Positions 38,801-50,951 of a stretch of 64,000 bases of DNA are shown piece after piece; position 1 is the stretch's first letter; the number at the start of each line of letters is the position of its first letter. Source of the stretch: Populus alba. Lineage: Eukaryota; Streptophyta; Magnoliopsida; Malpighiales; Salicaceae. The notes beneath the pieces were generated by a model. That model was not told the DNA's origin and did no database searches. It saw only the letters and a list, made by a program, of their open reading frames with translations. The position numbers and the translations under genes are program-made. The stretch spans positions 12,466,967-12,530,966 of the forward strand of contig NC_133299.1 in NCBI RefSeq assembly GCF_005239225.2, read 5' to 3'.

Positions 38801-41800
38801 TTCTCCCTGGAATATGTTTTTCACACATCCTGCACCTCCTAGGTTTCATGTACAAATGCCATTAGTTGTTTTTTATTTTCACATAAAAAATGATTGAAAT
38901 TTGATTGTGGAATGTATCCTGATAATGGGTGAAAAAATGTTGTTCATAACTTCTTAATTTTTGAAATCTTGAGCTTGAAATATCTTCATTCAGACTTCAT
39001 TTTGTACTGACTTTTTTCTTAAATTTCAGGGAAGAGGAAAACCAATATTCCCTGGGTCACACCCTGTTTCTCTCAGCAGGTCCAAACTGATTTTATTTAT
39101 TTATTGTTATTTTGTGTTTTGTTTTGGTATGCTTTGATATACATATTAGGTGGAGGAGCTTCAGTTTTTTGAGTTAGGATCTCTATAACTTAGAACAGAG
39201 GTGCCTCTAATCACCATCTTTTAAACTATGATTTAGACATGCAAGGGTATGAAAGAAAACCTAATATTTATGTTCTCTGGATGGAAAATTGCCATGGTTT
39301 AGGTTAATAACTCAAAACCATTGAATATGATAATCTTCAATGGTAATTATTAAAAATGTTATAGTAATGGTGAAGGGAAGCTGAGATTTTATTGAGCAAA
39401 TGAAGTCCTGGCATTATGATCGATAACTGAATATTGCTGTCAATTGTATTTCCTACAACCTGAATAATATTTAGGGGAAATAGACAGCGAACTATTTACT
39501 GAATTTGTACTGTTGCTTTTATATAACTTATAACACATCATATATAAAATATATTTTAGTTTGCGTCGGCTTTGGAGTGGTATTTGTTCATGGGTTATTA
39601 TAGTGTATACCAATTTGGCTTACAGTGACCATGGAGCTTATGAGCCTAGTTTAACTTAATTTTTTTCTTGGTGTCACTTAATAAGAAAAGGATTTAATTT
39701 TGCGGCATGCAGGGACAACTTACTGCTGTTGAGGACGCGTTATTATTATGCAACATGGAAGGCTGATGGAACAAGATACATGATGTTAATTACAGTGGAT
39801 GGGTGTTTTTTGATAGATAGGGATTTTAAATTCCGAAGGGTACAGATGAGGTTTCCTTGCAGATACACCAATGAAGTATGCATCTACTCATTTCTTCTTC
39901 TAGGATGGTTTCTTTAGGACTCTCATTTGTATAGTTCTTGACATCTTGCTCAGATGATCTTCAATATGACTGCTTTTGTCTTGTTTTGATAAGGGTCCAG
40001 CTGATAAGACACACCACTTTACGTTACTTGATGGGGAGATGATTATTGATACTTTGCCAGACTCGCAGAAGCAGGAGAGAAGATACCTTATCTATGATAT
40101 GATGGCGATCAACCAAGTGTCTGTCACAGAGGTTAGATTTACAATGAAATTTATGGACATTAAATTCTTTTTACAGATCAAAGTCACTTATTCTTTTGTT
40201 TTCATTCCTCCCCTAAAGCAAAGAGAACCATCAGAGAGTTTTTGTGAGAGCTATATATTTATTTGTCTATTTTAAATGAAGTTAGTGGAGCAATATTTGG
40301 TCATTTAATGAGGGCAAACCTTATGGGCAAAGCTGGGGTAATTTTGTACGATGTTAGGGGCAATTGAAGACTTTCAATTTTGTTTTGGGTAGGGGAGGGG
40401 GAAATGTTTACTTCATCAATTTAATTCTGTAATCGGGAGATTTTATCTGGTGGGGCAAAAAACCTGGAAGTTTACCACGTGGTGCATGGTGTTATTTTGT
40501 GGGGGCAGTGTGGGCTATTTTTCCCACTCTGGATCTGTCCCCGGTGGTGCAGAATTGATTTAAATTGTGCAATCATGAAGTGCATTCATGTGCCATTGGT
40601 GAAAACTTTTAACAATTTATCCGATTCTGTTTAAGCCTTTGGTCAGTATATTCTTGAACATCACCCCCATCTTTGGCTGCAATTTTGGGGATTCACAACC
40701 AATGTCATAAAGATGCAGGTTTACGTGCCTGAAAGTTAGGGATGACTTGAAAGGGGGATGACTTTCTCTTCACGTGCTTTTAACAAATCAGCACTAAGCA
40801 CTGCAATACGAGGCTTTTCTCTGAAGCTGGCTGATAAAGATGGTTTTCACCCTGCTTTAGCTTTGTGATAAGAGTAGTTTACCATATAAATGGAAAGCAC
40901 TGGACAAGTTGGATTGGATCTCTTAAATGCTGGTGTGAGTGTAAACACCAAAAGAGATGTGTTTGAGAATTCTTTCAGATTTCTTCAGTGATTGGAAGCA
41001 GGTTAAAGGGCTGTGTGGGCACCAATATAAGCTGCCAATCAGCTCATAAAGAATAACTGGGAATGTGGAGAAACCTGTTTGTATCCTAGCCAACCATTTG
41101 ATAACCTTTTTTCATTGATCAGCAGTTGCTCTAGAATTGATTTTGTTTCCCCGGAGTACAAGGAGAAAAACATGCTCATATGGCATTTTCTATTTAATTA
41201 TTTTGTTTGTTTGTATTTGCAATGATCTCTTCCTAATCATTTCAACTGATTTTCTGGGATATAGTTTGAAGAGGATTTTGGGTAATTAGAATCATTCATT
41301 ATGCTGTGCTTGTTTAAGGAACACATACCAGAGTATACTGTATGCCTCCAATCTAATAAAATGCTTTTCTTTCATTCCATCTACTAATTATAGGCTTTGA
41401 TGATCAATTGTTTCTGCAGCGGCCCTTTCATGAACGATGGAAGATGCTTGAAAAAGAAGTGATCGAGCCCCGGAATTATGAACGCCATAACATTTACCAG
41501 AGTCGAAATCCATATTATAGATATGACCTGGAACCTTTCAGGGTATGAGAAGATTTTGTCTTGAGTTTGCAATATATGATACTTGTCCCCTCTTATTTTA
41601 TTTCCTAATTATGTTTTTTTTTTGGTTTTTTTAATTGTTTACCAGGTGAGAAGAAAGGATTTCTGGCTGCTTTCTACTGTTACCAAGCTCCTAAAGGAAT
41701 TTATTCCAAAGCTTTCACATGATGCAGATGGTCTTATTTTTCAGGTGACAAGGATGGCTTTTTGAACTTTTTGCACAACTCATCCTTTGGAGATTGTTTC

Positions 41801-43217
41801 CCGATGTTGTGGTCCTGTGAATGATCTAATAAGTATCATTTGAACACAACACCCAAAAATTCTGTATACATTGCACCTCTCACATATCATACAGTAAAAG
41901 ACTTGTCATGTGTTAGATGCTTTTTATAGTGTTATTCCATTTTGAACAAGAGATTACTCATGATCTTATGTGCCAGGGTTGGGATGATCCTTATGTTCCT
42001 CGCACTCATGAAGGCCTTTTGAAGTGGAAATATCCTGAAATGAACTCAGTTGACTTTCGATTTGAGGTGTGTCTGTCAACATCACCAAACTTTAGCTGCC
42101 AACTCTGATGTTTTTGTGTTTTCCATCTTCATCCATCCCTTTGATGTATCGGCTTGAAATTCTCAATTGATGTTTTCATCCTGATATTTAGTTGCATGTA
42201 TTGACAGGTTGATGATGATGATCGTCAGTTACTTTATCTGAATGAACGGGGGACAAAGAAACTGATGGAAGGCCACAGAGTTGCATTCAAAGGTTGATGT
42301 GATTTTTCATGCATCTTGATTTCACAAGTTTCGTTCCAGTATAGAAAATCCTGAATTATCACTTTACGCAACCCTTGTATTGATATGGAAAACACTGGGA
42401 TTTCAGTTGATAACCTTAGGTGCCTTTGATAATCTATTCCAGCTGTTGCTAACCATTTGCTTGGTGAATGTGATGTTAGGGAGGTTATTTATTTTTTTAT
42501 TTTTGAATAGTGGGTATTTTGCCGTTCAGATTGGCAAATGCGGTATTCCTTGTTAATGCAAGCAATTGTATGGGTGCCCTTTGCCTTGAGCTGAATCCCA
42601 TTTTCACATGCTCGTGTTTTTTCATCTGGGCATGCTCTCAGCCTGCTATACATTCATTTCGTTTTCTTTGTTTCATTTACCTGGTTTTTTTTTGGCTTTC
42701 AATTTATTGTTCCGGTTCTTACTCCAAGACCTAAAAACTTGCAGGTGATTTAGATCCCTCTTCATACTCAGGGAAGATAATTGAGTGTTCTTGGGATTCA
42801 GAGGAACATGTATGGGTCTGTATGCGGGTGCGGACTGATAAATCAACACCCAATGAGTTCAATACCTACATGAAGGTCTGTTCTATCACCTTTATATGCA
42901 CACATATCTGTATGTATATGTGAATTCTGATGCATGTAAGTTGCATGTATTTGCCATGCTTTAATTAATATGCTACTATAGTATCTATTTGACATTCTTC
43001 CTCAACCTCTTTTATGTTTTTGATGGATTACTCTTTACTGGACTAAATGAATCTTCCTGCTGATTCTTAACAGGTGATGCGAAGCATCAAGGATAATATA
43101 ACAGAGGATGTGTTGTTGAATGATATTTACGAGATCATTCGCCTGCCCATGTATGCTGATAGGATCAGGATTGAGAGTAAAGCTCAGCAGCATGCAAATG
43201 CATCTCGGCGTAGATGA
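32824..43217 (+). CDS. Bifunctional mRNA capping enzyme (RNA 5'-triphosphatase and guanylyltransferase)
   Basis: Nuclear enzyme that caps nascent Pol II transcripts: it removes the gamma phosphate of the RNA 5' end, then transfers GMP. Coding exons: 32824-32940, 34085-34223, 35622-35773, 36105-36188, 36281-36343, 36872-37003, 37094-37300, 38517-38636, 39030-39079, 39713-39875, 39994-40131, 41420-41542, 41646-41744, 41977-42066, 42208-42292, 42745-42875, 43074-43217. All join in frame (GT-AG) to 678 aa. The triphosphatase has the cysteine-phosphatase signature [10 protein letters not shown], with C204 as nucleophile and R210. Guanylyltransferase motifs: KADGTR with K371 as GMP acceptor; LLDGE (420-424); YDMMAI; DGLIFQ (524-529); LKWK (544-547); and R615/R617/D619/K620. 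Start choice: MDLN at 32824 resembles the plant N-terminus, though an in-frame ATG four codons upstream (32812) is possible. An acidic DDDDD linker follows the first domain. Confidence 0.96.
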
Positions 43218-43924
43218 TGGACAGATTGGTAAATAGCCACCATGTTTAAATTGCCAGGGGAACAAGAAGAATCCAATACTGACCTTTGATGCTTGCATGC
43301 TCTGGGTCTTTGCTGGTTTTACTTGGTTGAAGTTGGGTATGTACTGGAGCTTATCGTCTGGAGGTCACCGTGATGTTATGTTATTAGTTATAGCTCTATT
43401 GAAAGCCACCCAGTGGGTGCTGTGCTGGTGAGTTGTATGATCCAGTTAGTGCGCACTAAAATAGTTTTCTGCATCAGACCCATACTATGTCTTTATCATA
43501 GTTGCTCAGATAAGGAAAATTAGGATTAGGGTCATGGTGTATATTCTTATAATTTCTCTTTTTTATCTAGTGATTTAAAAGTTAGCCATTTATCTTTGGT
43601 TGCAGAACCAAGTTCCCAAACATGGTTTTCACCTTTTCTCTTGATGTGAATATGTTTTGGAAATCGGCGACACGGGCTGCTTATGCTTAATCTATGTTCT
43701 GCCTTCTGTCCAATGTTACTTTCCTTTTGGTCGAGTCTGTTGTTATTCTGTTGTTTGTGCAGCATGTCTTTAGCAAGCTGTCACTAAAATGGTTTTCTGC
43801 ATCAGACCCATACTATATGTCTTCAGACTTTCAGTCCACAGCGAGGAAGAGAGGTGTTTTCCCATTACCCTTCGTTTCCCTTTACCTTTACTGGAACCTC
43901 AGCCTTGATATGGGTGAATGTTTA
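43218..43924 (+). other. 3' UTR and downstream flank of the capping enzyme gene
   Basis: No further coding exon. Contains a direct repeat of about 40 bp: 43454-43493 and 43783-43824 both read cactaaaat(a/g)gttttctg then catcagacccatactat. The second copy has two extra bases. Confidence 0.6.
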
Positions 43925-44045
43925 TTTTTTAAAGTATTTTTTATTTGAAAATATTTTAAAATAATATATTTTTTTAAAAAATTATTTTTTATATTAATAT
44001 ATTAATATATTAAAAATATAAAAAAATTAATTTAAACTTTTTTAA
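43925..44045. repeat. AT-rich dispersed repeat, copy D
   Basis: Contains attttaaaataatatat, ttttaaaaaattattttttat and a triple atattaat. Related to the blocks at 11366, 20415 and 31757. Confidence 0.45.
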
Positions 44046-44177
44046 AAAATTTACCCAACTCCCAACGAGTCTAGTCAATCAATGTGTCAATCAATGTGAT
44101 TGAATTATTAACATCCACTACCTATTTAGAGGCCAGGTCTGGTATGTGGTTAGATGTTTTTTTTTTAGTGCTGGAAA

Positions 44178-45080
44178 CAGTGTTTTAAAACCTGGACCGG
44201 CCCGGCGGGTCGACCCGGGATCCGGGCTTGGGACCGGTCTGGGTGGAGGCAAAAAACCGTTTGGGAATTGGCCCGGGGAAACCTGGTTGACCCACCGGAC
44301 CCGGTCCACCCGGTCAAACCCGGGTGAGACTCAAATCAATTTTTTTTTTTTTATATTGCCAGTTATTAAATGACGTCGTTTTGGCCTTTTAAAAGGCCAA
44401 AATGCTAAAAATTGAAGACAAGAAGAACAAAATAATATCAGTTCCAAAACTTACAATTTGCAAACCTAATTGAAACCAGCTGATCGCAGAGGACGTCTTG
44501 ACAGAGGAGCAGAGGACTTCCCGTCGCTTCCTGCTGTTGTCGCTACCTCTTCTCTTCCTTCGACCTCCGCGTCCTGGCCTGTTGCACCTGCTGCCTCTTC
44601 TGGGTAGTATTGCAACTACTTTTTCTTTGATTCTTTTTATTTCATATCACTGTTAAGCCAAAAATAAGAAAGCTTTCGATTCAATCCGTCCTAGCTCTTG
44701 TCTAAGGATTCGAAGCTGGCGAAGTAGTAGAAGTCGTCTCATATCACTGTTAAACTGCTCCTTTTGCATCATGTTTTAAGTGCACAGACAACCTGTAAAC
44801 CAGTATCTATATAACCTTGGAAGAGAAATCCTAAGCATTACATTGAGTTTTAGCTTCAAATACTCTGTCAAATAAAAGGACATGAAGCTTAAGTTTCCAG
44901 CTAGACTTTTTGGTAGTTGGCTATGCGAATGCGACTTAATGTTTACCATTTTCTGTATGGCTCACTTAATTGAATAATTATCTGTAGTGTTTTTTTTTTG
45001 GGTTGACCCGGGTCAACCCATCTGACCCGTGACTCGATCACTTGACCGGGTTAATGATCGGGTCGGGTTTCAAAACTATG
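44178..45080. mobile_element. hAT-like non-autonomous DNA transposon
   Basis: The flanks are gctggaaa (44170-44177) and cctggaaa (45081-45088), an 8-bp target duplication with one mismatch. The left end CAGTGTTTTAAAACCT and the reverse complement of the right end CATAGTTTTGAAACCC match at 12 of 16 positions. The 8-bp duplication and CA-ended inverted repeats are the hAT pattern. Subterminal DNA is GC-rich, with repeated gacccgg and cccgggt motifs on both sides. The middle contains TTTTGGCCTTTTAAAAGGCCAAAA-like palindromic sequence near 44380-44402. No transposase is encoded. Confidence 0.72.
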
Positions 45081-45088
45081 CCTGGAAA

Positions 45089-47179
45089 TGTATTTTGAAG
45101 AAAGAAAGAAATTTGTTATTATAGAATTAAATTTGAAATACAAACTAAATTTTATTTTTGATGGAAGAGCAATTAAAAAGAAAAATTAATTTAATAAAAG
45201 AACGGGAAAAAAATAATCAAAAGAATGAATTAAAATTGAAATAAAAATAATCTTTTGATTGAAGAGCAAAGTTAAGAAGAAATATTATTTTCATAAAAAA
45301 AAATTAAAAGAATGATGATTAAATTGAAAAGTATAACAAATCACAAATTAGGATTAAAGAATGCAATTGAAAACAAATTAAAATTTTATTAAAAGCTACG
45401 AAAAAAAAATAAAAATAAAAAAAATAAGGATAAAAGTGAAAATTTCTAGAAATTAGAGGATAACAATAAAAAATTTTCATGGCCATCGTGAATCTTGAGG
45501 GGAGGAGAGAAAAAAAACAAAAAAATTATCGCGGGATGCGAAACCTGTCACAGTTGATCACACGCGTGGACCTAAAAAGAAGAGGACACTGCCAACAACA
45601 TAATGGAAGGGAGATTTTGGCTATCAGGAGACACTATACGCTCCGTTTAAAGGATGTGAACATATGCACTAACAACCTTTTGATTTTTATATTTATTTAA
45701 TTATCGAATTGCCTCCCAACTGACTTGATAATAACAAAAAACTCCATTATGGAAATACAAAAAAGCCTCTTGATGTTTGTTTTTTTATTTTATTTTTTTT
45801 TTCTTTTAATAACATTTTAATTGTTTCAATGTGCTTTTGAAATTGAAAAAGATTTATTTGTTTTAGTTCAATTTAATAATGACTGATAGGACTTGTGAAA
45901 ATACATTAATGCTTCTCATAGTTAGTTTTAAGTTTTGTTATGGGAAGAGCAAAATTGTGTAAACATGATTATAAAAGTTTTGTTATGGGAAGAGCAAAAT
46001 TGTGTAAACATGATTATAATAAACAATGTTTTCACTCACAGTGTTCATTGTTTTCCTCTCTTGTTTTAGGTTTTGTTACTTAGTGGTTCAAGGGGAGAAA
46101 TTTTATCATGGCTTAAGAGCAACTACCACTAATTAATAAATAGAGAAACGAAAAGGATTAAAAAATATATATTTCTAGACTAGATCAAAATGTAAAAAAT
46201 ATATATTTCTAGACTATAGATGGAAATACTTAAATATATTTTGGTGAGATTGACCGTTATTTTTTTCTTTCATCTTTTTTCTTTATATCTTAATTCTGCA
46301 TTATTATAAAATTTATTGTTTATGAGAAAGTGAAGGTTAGATAAAGAGAGGGGAGCAAGTAGGACAACAAAACTCAAATCATCCATTTGATTATCAAGTT
46401 AGGTTAAGAAAGGAAAGAGAGTGTTGATGATTGAAAATAATTAAGGAAAAAGAATCACTATAGTTCATGCTTTTGTCATTTTCAATCGTGTGATCAATAT
46501 GCTCAGAAATGGGATTTAAGTGTTTGGAAAGTGAATGATCACACGTTCATGTCATTATTTAATTTCTAAGAATTGGAAGAGTAGAGGGTTGGTGGTAGAA
46601 GTCTCAATTACTACAAAACAATCTTTTCTTGTAGGGTTTAGGGACCTTTCAATGATTAAGTTAGTGACTTTACAGTAAAAGATTGCAATAAATGAGGAGA
46701 AGATCATTAAACTCTAAGAACAAGAATGTTTGCTTTTAGCTTTTGTGTGATAAATGCTTTTGAGAATGTTTTATAAAAGAATAAATATTATGAACCCTTT
46801 AACTGTACGGTTCAAAAAGTATTTATGGTCCTTGTTTTTTGAACCTTATTATTTTGCTAAAGGGGTTACAAGTCTTTTCCTATTGAATATCTTGGTAAGG
46901 AAAAAGTCCCTTACATCAATATTAATGATATTGGAATTGTCTTCTTACACATCATTAATGCTGATGGACAAATAATAGAGCTATAAAAAACTTTTATATC
47001 TTATTTCATATACAACATTAATATTGATAGGAATAACCATTTCTTAGAGTTAATTTTGATTGAAATATAACTAGCTCTTAAAGAACTTTTTTATACTTTT
47101 AGGTGTAGGGAAATGACTATTCTAAGCTCTTTTAAAGGTCCTAGGGATAGCCTTGCGACCCAACATGAGGCCAAAAAAA
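45089..47179. other. AT-rich intergenic DNA
   Basis: No gene supported. Contains the 45-bp tandem duplication (45930-46018) and a second direct repeat of aaaaaatatatatttctagac at about 46160-46215. The open frame 45479-45700 has no domain and lies in AAT-rich repeat-like DNA. Confidence 0.5.
45930..46018. repeat. 45-bp tandem duplication
   Basis: Two adjacent copies of agttttgttatgggaag continuing to acatgattata, starting at 45931 and 45976. They look identical by eye, so the event is probably recent. Confidence 0.9.
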
Positions 47180-47570
47180 CCATTGATTATATGTTTGGAT
47201 CTAAAATGATTATAAACTCAAGGATTTTAGATCTAGCATCTTTCTAGACCCACATGTGTTTAGACTCAGCATGTAGCCGAGCGTGAGAGATTTAGGTCTA
47301 GAGTCTTCTGAGATCCATATGTGCTTGGACTCGGCATGTAACCAAGTCCAAGGGAGTTGGGGTTGACGCCTTGCTAAACCCACATGTATTTGTGCTCTAC
47401 ATGTAGCTAAGTCTAAGGTTGTTAAGTGTGTTGGGTCTGACATCTTGCGAGACTTACAAGTGTTTAAACTAAGCATGTAGCTGAGCCTAATGGTATTGGG
47501 TGTGTTGGGTCTAATATCTTGTCAGCTCCAAATGCATTTGGCTTCGATTCGTAGTTGAACCCAAATGTTT
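47180..47570. repeat. Degenerate tandem repeat of about 62 bp, LTR-like
   Basis: About six imperfect units built around (c/t)ccacatgtgttt, actcagcatgtagc, and gagc(c/g)(t/c)aa. Typical units start near 47231, 47310 and 47378. Such arrays occur in plant gypsy LTRs. Its position just upstream of the gypsy-type ORF remnant suggests the same element. Confidence 0.6.
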
Positions 47571-48460
47571 CATGGCTAGAAATAAAACTAGACGTACGTC
47601 ACCTGGACTTGGTATTTTGTCAATACATAAAGAGTTGCGTATAAAATATGTTGATCCATAAATAGCCCCCAAGTCTTTGCGTATTCAATATATAAAGATT
47701 TTGAAAAAGTCATCTTTAATGAAATACTTTTTACCTTTCCAATGACATTTGTCTGTCTCATGTAGAGTTGGGATCCTTGTGGCCAGATGACTCGTTCTTA
47801 TTTGGAAGATGCCTTTTGAGAAGCAAAATGACAGCCTGCATTAACATAAAAATTAAATAGATTTCTAGAGATATGAGATGACATGACAGGTCATCCATTA
47901 AACAATAAGAGTGAAAAGTTATTTCCTTTCTAATCCTAGTCATTTATCTTCTTTTTTCTTTTACTTTCTCTTTTTGTGATATCTGTAAAAACAAATTTGA
48001 AGATTTACTAAGCAAGCCATGCTATTTCTGAGAAGAAGTTGTCATTCTTGGTACTTCCACTTAACAATTTCCTTTTTCTTTTAATCAAAACCAAATGAAC
48101 CATTATAAAGTTAGGCTTGACCTTAGTAGGAAAGACATTGCTTTCTCTAGCAAAGAGTTTAGATTATGACCAAAAACTAGACGAAGCGACAGGGGACAAG
48201 GGTCCACTAGACGGGGGCTAAAGATTAGAGAAGGTGGAACTTTAGTGTCCATCTCTAGTAGGGGGAAAATAGTTCTTATCATAAAAAAAGACCTTTCTTT
48301 AATGCTATGAGGGAGTCACGAGGAATAAAAAGGCTACCCTAAATCACCGAGGGTTCCTAGTGCTTTAGGCATCGAGGAGGTGGCTTTTGCCTATGTTTGA
48401 TAGCCTGAAGAACATATGGCTTAATTTCCCTCCAGTGACAAAAGGATTAGTCAAGAGACC

Positions 48461-49178
48461 TTGGATTCCGCGCGGGGCCATTACAAAAATATAGCCCTTG
48501 TATGCATGTATAAATTAGAGTACTCTTTCCCTTTTGAAGGGTTTATAAAGGACATCTTTAGGTATTATAGATTGGGCTTAGGCCAACTGCACCCCAATAA
48601 ATGGGTGATCTTGTCAACTTTTGATAAACCTTTTGAGGACCTGTTACCAACTAGTTACGGTCTAAGCCTGAACGAGAAGAAATTGTGTGATGTGTTGCCC
48701 TTAGCCTCAACCGAGTATGATATCAACATGATGGCCAAAGAGCATTACTAAGCCATATTGCAAATTATACAACCTTATTATCCTTTATTTTTGTTCATCT
48801 AAGTTCATTTCTGATTTCGCTTATATACAGGGTTAACAATTAAGGAAAAAGGATAAAGTTTAACTAGATTTGCACAGGGAAGCTTATTTACAATAAGGAG
48901 GGGGTCCTCGTCTCTTAATGTGAGTGAGATCGTTACTAGAGAAGAGATGGAGCATGGCCCCATCATCATTGATGGGCTTTATATTTTTAAGGATCTGATT
49001 CATAAGAGAGCAATGACAAGGGCTAGGATTTCTGCAGCAATGGAAGCTAAGGTAAGCCGTACTTTCCTAGCTGGGGTCAAACATATCTAACCCCTCTTGA
49101 AGTTATTATGGGTGTTGCTGCCTATTTTAAGAAAAACATTGTCTTCACCCCTATTGTGACTAGGGCTTTGGCCTTGTT
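48461..49178 (+). pseudogene. Remnant of a gypsy-type transposon ORF, cut by the Tat/Ogre insertion
   Basis: An open frame at 48461-48751 (no ATG at its left end) includes FPFEGFIKDIFRYY and LGLGQLHPNKWVIL. This pattern resembles the domain called putative gypsy-type transposon in plant genomes: FP..PF...(I/V)L.YY, then L.PN.W. Further coding-like sequence follows to about 49060 in broken frames. The large LTR begins at 49179, so this element was probably interrupted there. It is probably part of the same element as the repeat array at 47180-47570. Confidence 0.5.
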
Positions 49179-49905
49179 TGTTGTCGATACACGACGTCGG
49201 GCGACGACTCCATATCATTTTTGTTTATTTAACAAAAAGATTTTTTTATTTTTATTGGGGAAATGAAAATTTTATTGGAGTCGCCATCTAGTAATTTGAG
49301 GGAACTAGAAATCCCAAATTAAACACTGGTTCCAGAGATTCGGGTACTGGGTTAGTTATGATTAAGGGAAGGTAGACACCACCCTTAAAACATCCTTTCA
49401 AAAGAAAGGTTACCCTTACTTGTGTGTTTTTTATTTGATTTAAATGCTATTATATTTCGAGCTTATTTGCAATTTCATTTTTTTTTAAATAGTTAACGTC
49501 GGTCCCTAAAAATAAGAGACGCGTTAAAAAAATGACATCAGTCCCTAAAAATAGAAGACTTGTCTAAAATTATATCGACGTTCAACCCTAAAAAGGAGAA
49601 TTGCGTCTGAGTTACAAAAAAGAACAAAATTTATGGATATAATCCATATTTGTTTGGTATTTAAACTTTTTATTTGACATCGGTCCTTTTCTATAAAAAG
49701 AGACGTGTCGACAAACATCGTTCATAGAAGATGCGTTGAAAAAAATAACATCAGTTCCTAAAAATAGAAAACTCGTCTAAAATATTGACGTGTCAACAAA
49801 CAACTTTCGTAAGAGAAAATCACATTTTTTTTAAAAATGATTTTGGGGTTTTTTTTATTTTTAATTTTTTTTTAAATATTATAATAAACACACACACACA
49901 CACAT

Positions 49906-49978
49906 ATAATTCACGTCCTGCATGAACAATAGGACGTGAATTATAATTCACGCCTACTGTTCACACATGAACAGTAGG
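49906..49978. repeat. Two adjacent perfect hairpins in the LTR
   Basis: Hairpin 1: arms 49906-49919 and 49931-49944, 14 bp perfect (ATAATTCACGTCCT), 11-nt spacer. Hairpin 2: arms 49953-49963 and 49968-49978, 11 bp perfect (CCTACTGTTCA), 4-nt loop. They lie about 450-520 bp downstream of the LTR TATA box on the minus strand, so they would be in the transcript leader. Confidence 0.9.
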
Positions 49979-50422
49979 GAAGGAAGAAGAAGGCGAAGGG
50001 AAGAAGAAGAAGAAGAAGAAGAAGAAGGATGGCTTACCTGGCTGAAGGGTCGTGGCTACCGTCACTATTCTGGCTGAGGAAGGTGTGGTGCCAGTGGTTG
50101 CAACGGTGGAGCTGGAGGAAGAGACGTTGATGGCGTCGGTTTCCTGTGGCAGAGGAAGAAAGAAGAAGAAAAAAAAAACGCGGGAGGGGCTGTAGCGAGG
50201 AGAGAGAAACCGATGGTGGCTCTTGGTGGTAGGCTGGTGGTTGCGTTGGCTGCCTGTGGTGTAGATGATGGTGGGAAGACCGGTGATGAGGGTGGTGGTG
50301 GCTGAAGGCCACGGTGGAGAGAGAAAGAAAGAAGAAATGTGCAGAAACCAGAAGAAAAAATGATTTTTTGGCTGAGTTGGGACCCGATTTTTCCTTTTTT
50401 CTCAGGCCATGAAATCCACCTC

Positions 50423-50430
50423 TATTTATA
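50423..50430 (-). promoter_or_regulatory. LTR promoter TATA box
   Basis: TATAAATA on the minus strand, followed by a GC-mixed leader. The solo LTRs have counterparts at 2674-2681 and 5328-5335 in the same orientation. Confidence 0.7.
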
Positions 50431-50534
50431 GGCGGTGGAAGAGGGCAATCTTGTCTACATTGAGGAAAAATTTCAGCCCTTGATTCAGTTGGGAAGGATC
50501 CCAACCATTGGCTCAAAGTAGGTATCATGAGTTG

Positions 50535-50951
50535 AAAATCTGCAGACAAAAGCTGATTGAGTAAGCCTCTTTAGGCTGTCACCAGTGCTAATATATTGTC
50601 CTTTAGCCCAACCTGATCACATAGGGTTGTAGAAAAACTACAGAGGATCCGTTTCATATAAGATTTGTCAAATTTGGTAGATGTTAGGTACATTAAATGC
50701 AGCTGTAAAGTAGTCAATCAGACCAGCTTTTTCAGAAAAAAATAAAATCTGCTTACAAAAGCTGATTGAGTAGGCCTCTTTAGGCTGTCACCAGTGCTAA
50801 TATATTGTCATTTAGCCCAACCTGATCACATGGGGTTGTAGAAAAAATGCATAGGATCCGTTTCATATAAGATTTGTCAAATTTGGTGGACGTTAGGTAC
50901 ATTAAATGCAGCTGCAAAGTAGTCAACCAGACCAGCTTTTTTCAGAAAGAA
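50535..50951. repeat. 209-bp tandem duplication in the LTR U3 region
   Basis: Two copies starting at 50535 and 50744 with aaaatctg(c), continuing through agctgattgagta and taggctgtcaccagtgc to gaccagctttttcagaa. They differ at only a few bases. The array is immediately upstream of the minus-strand TATA box. Confidence 0.93.

Noticed and set aside
45479..45700. 73-codon Lys/Arg-rich frame
   Set aside because: Surrounded by AAT-rich repeat-like sequence, with no domain or splice signals that extend it.
50034..50549. 171-codon minus-strand frame rich in His, Pro and Ser
   Set aside because: It covers the LTR leader and TATA region; composition reflects GAA/GGT repeats, and no domain is visible.
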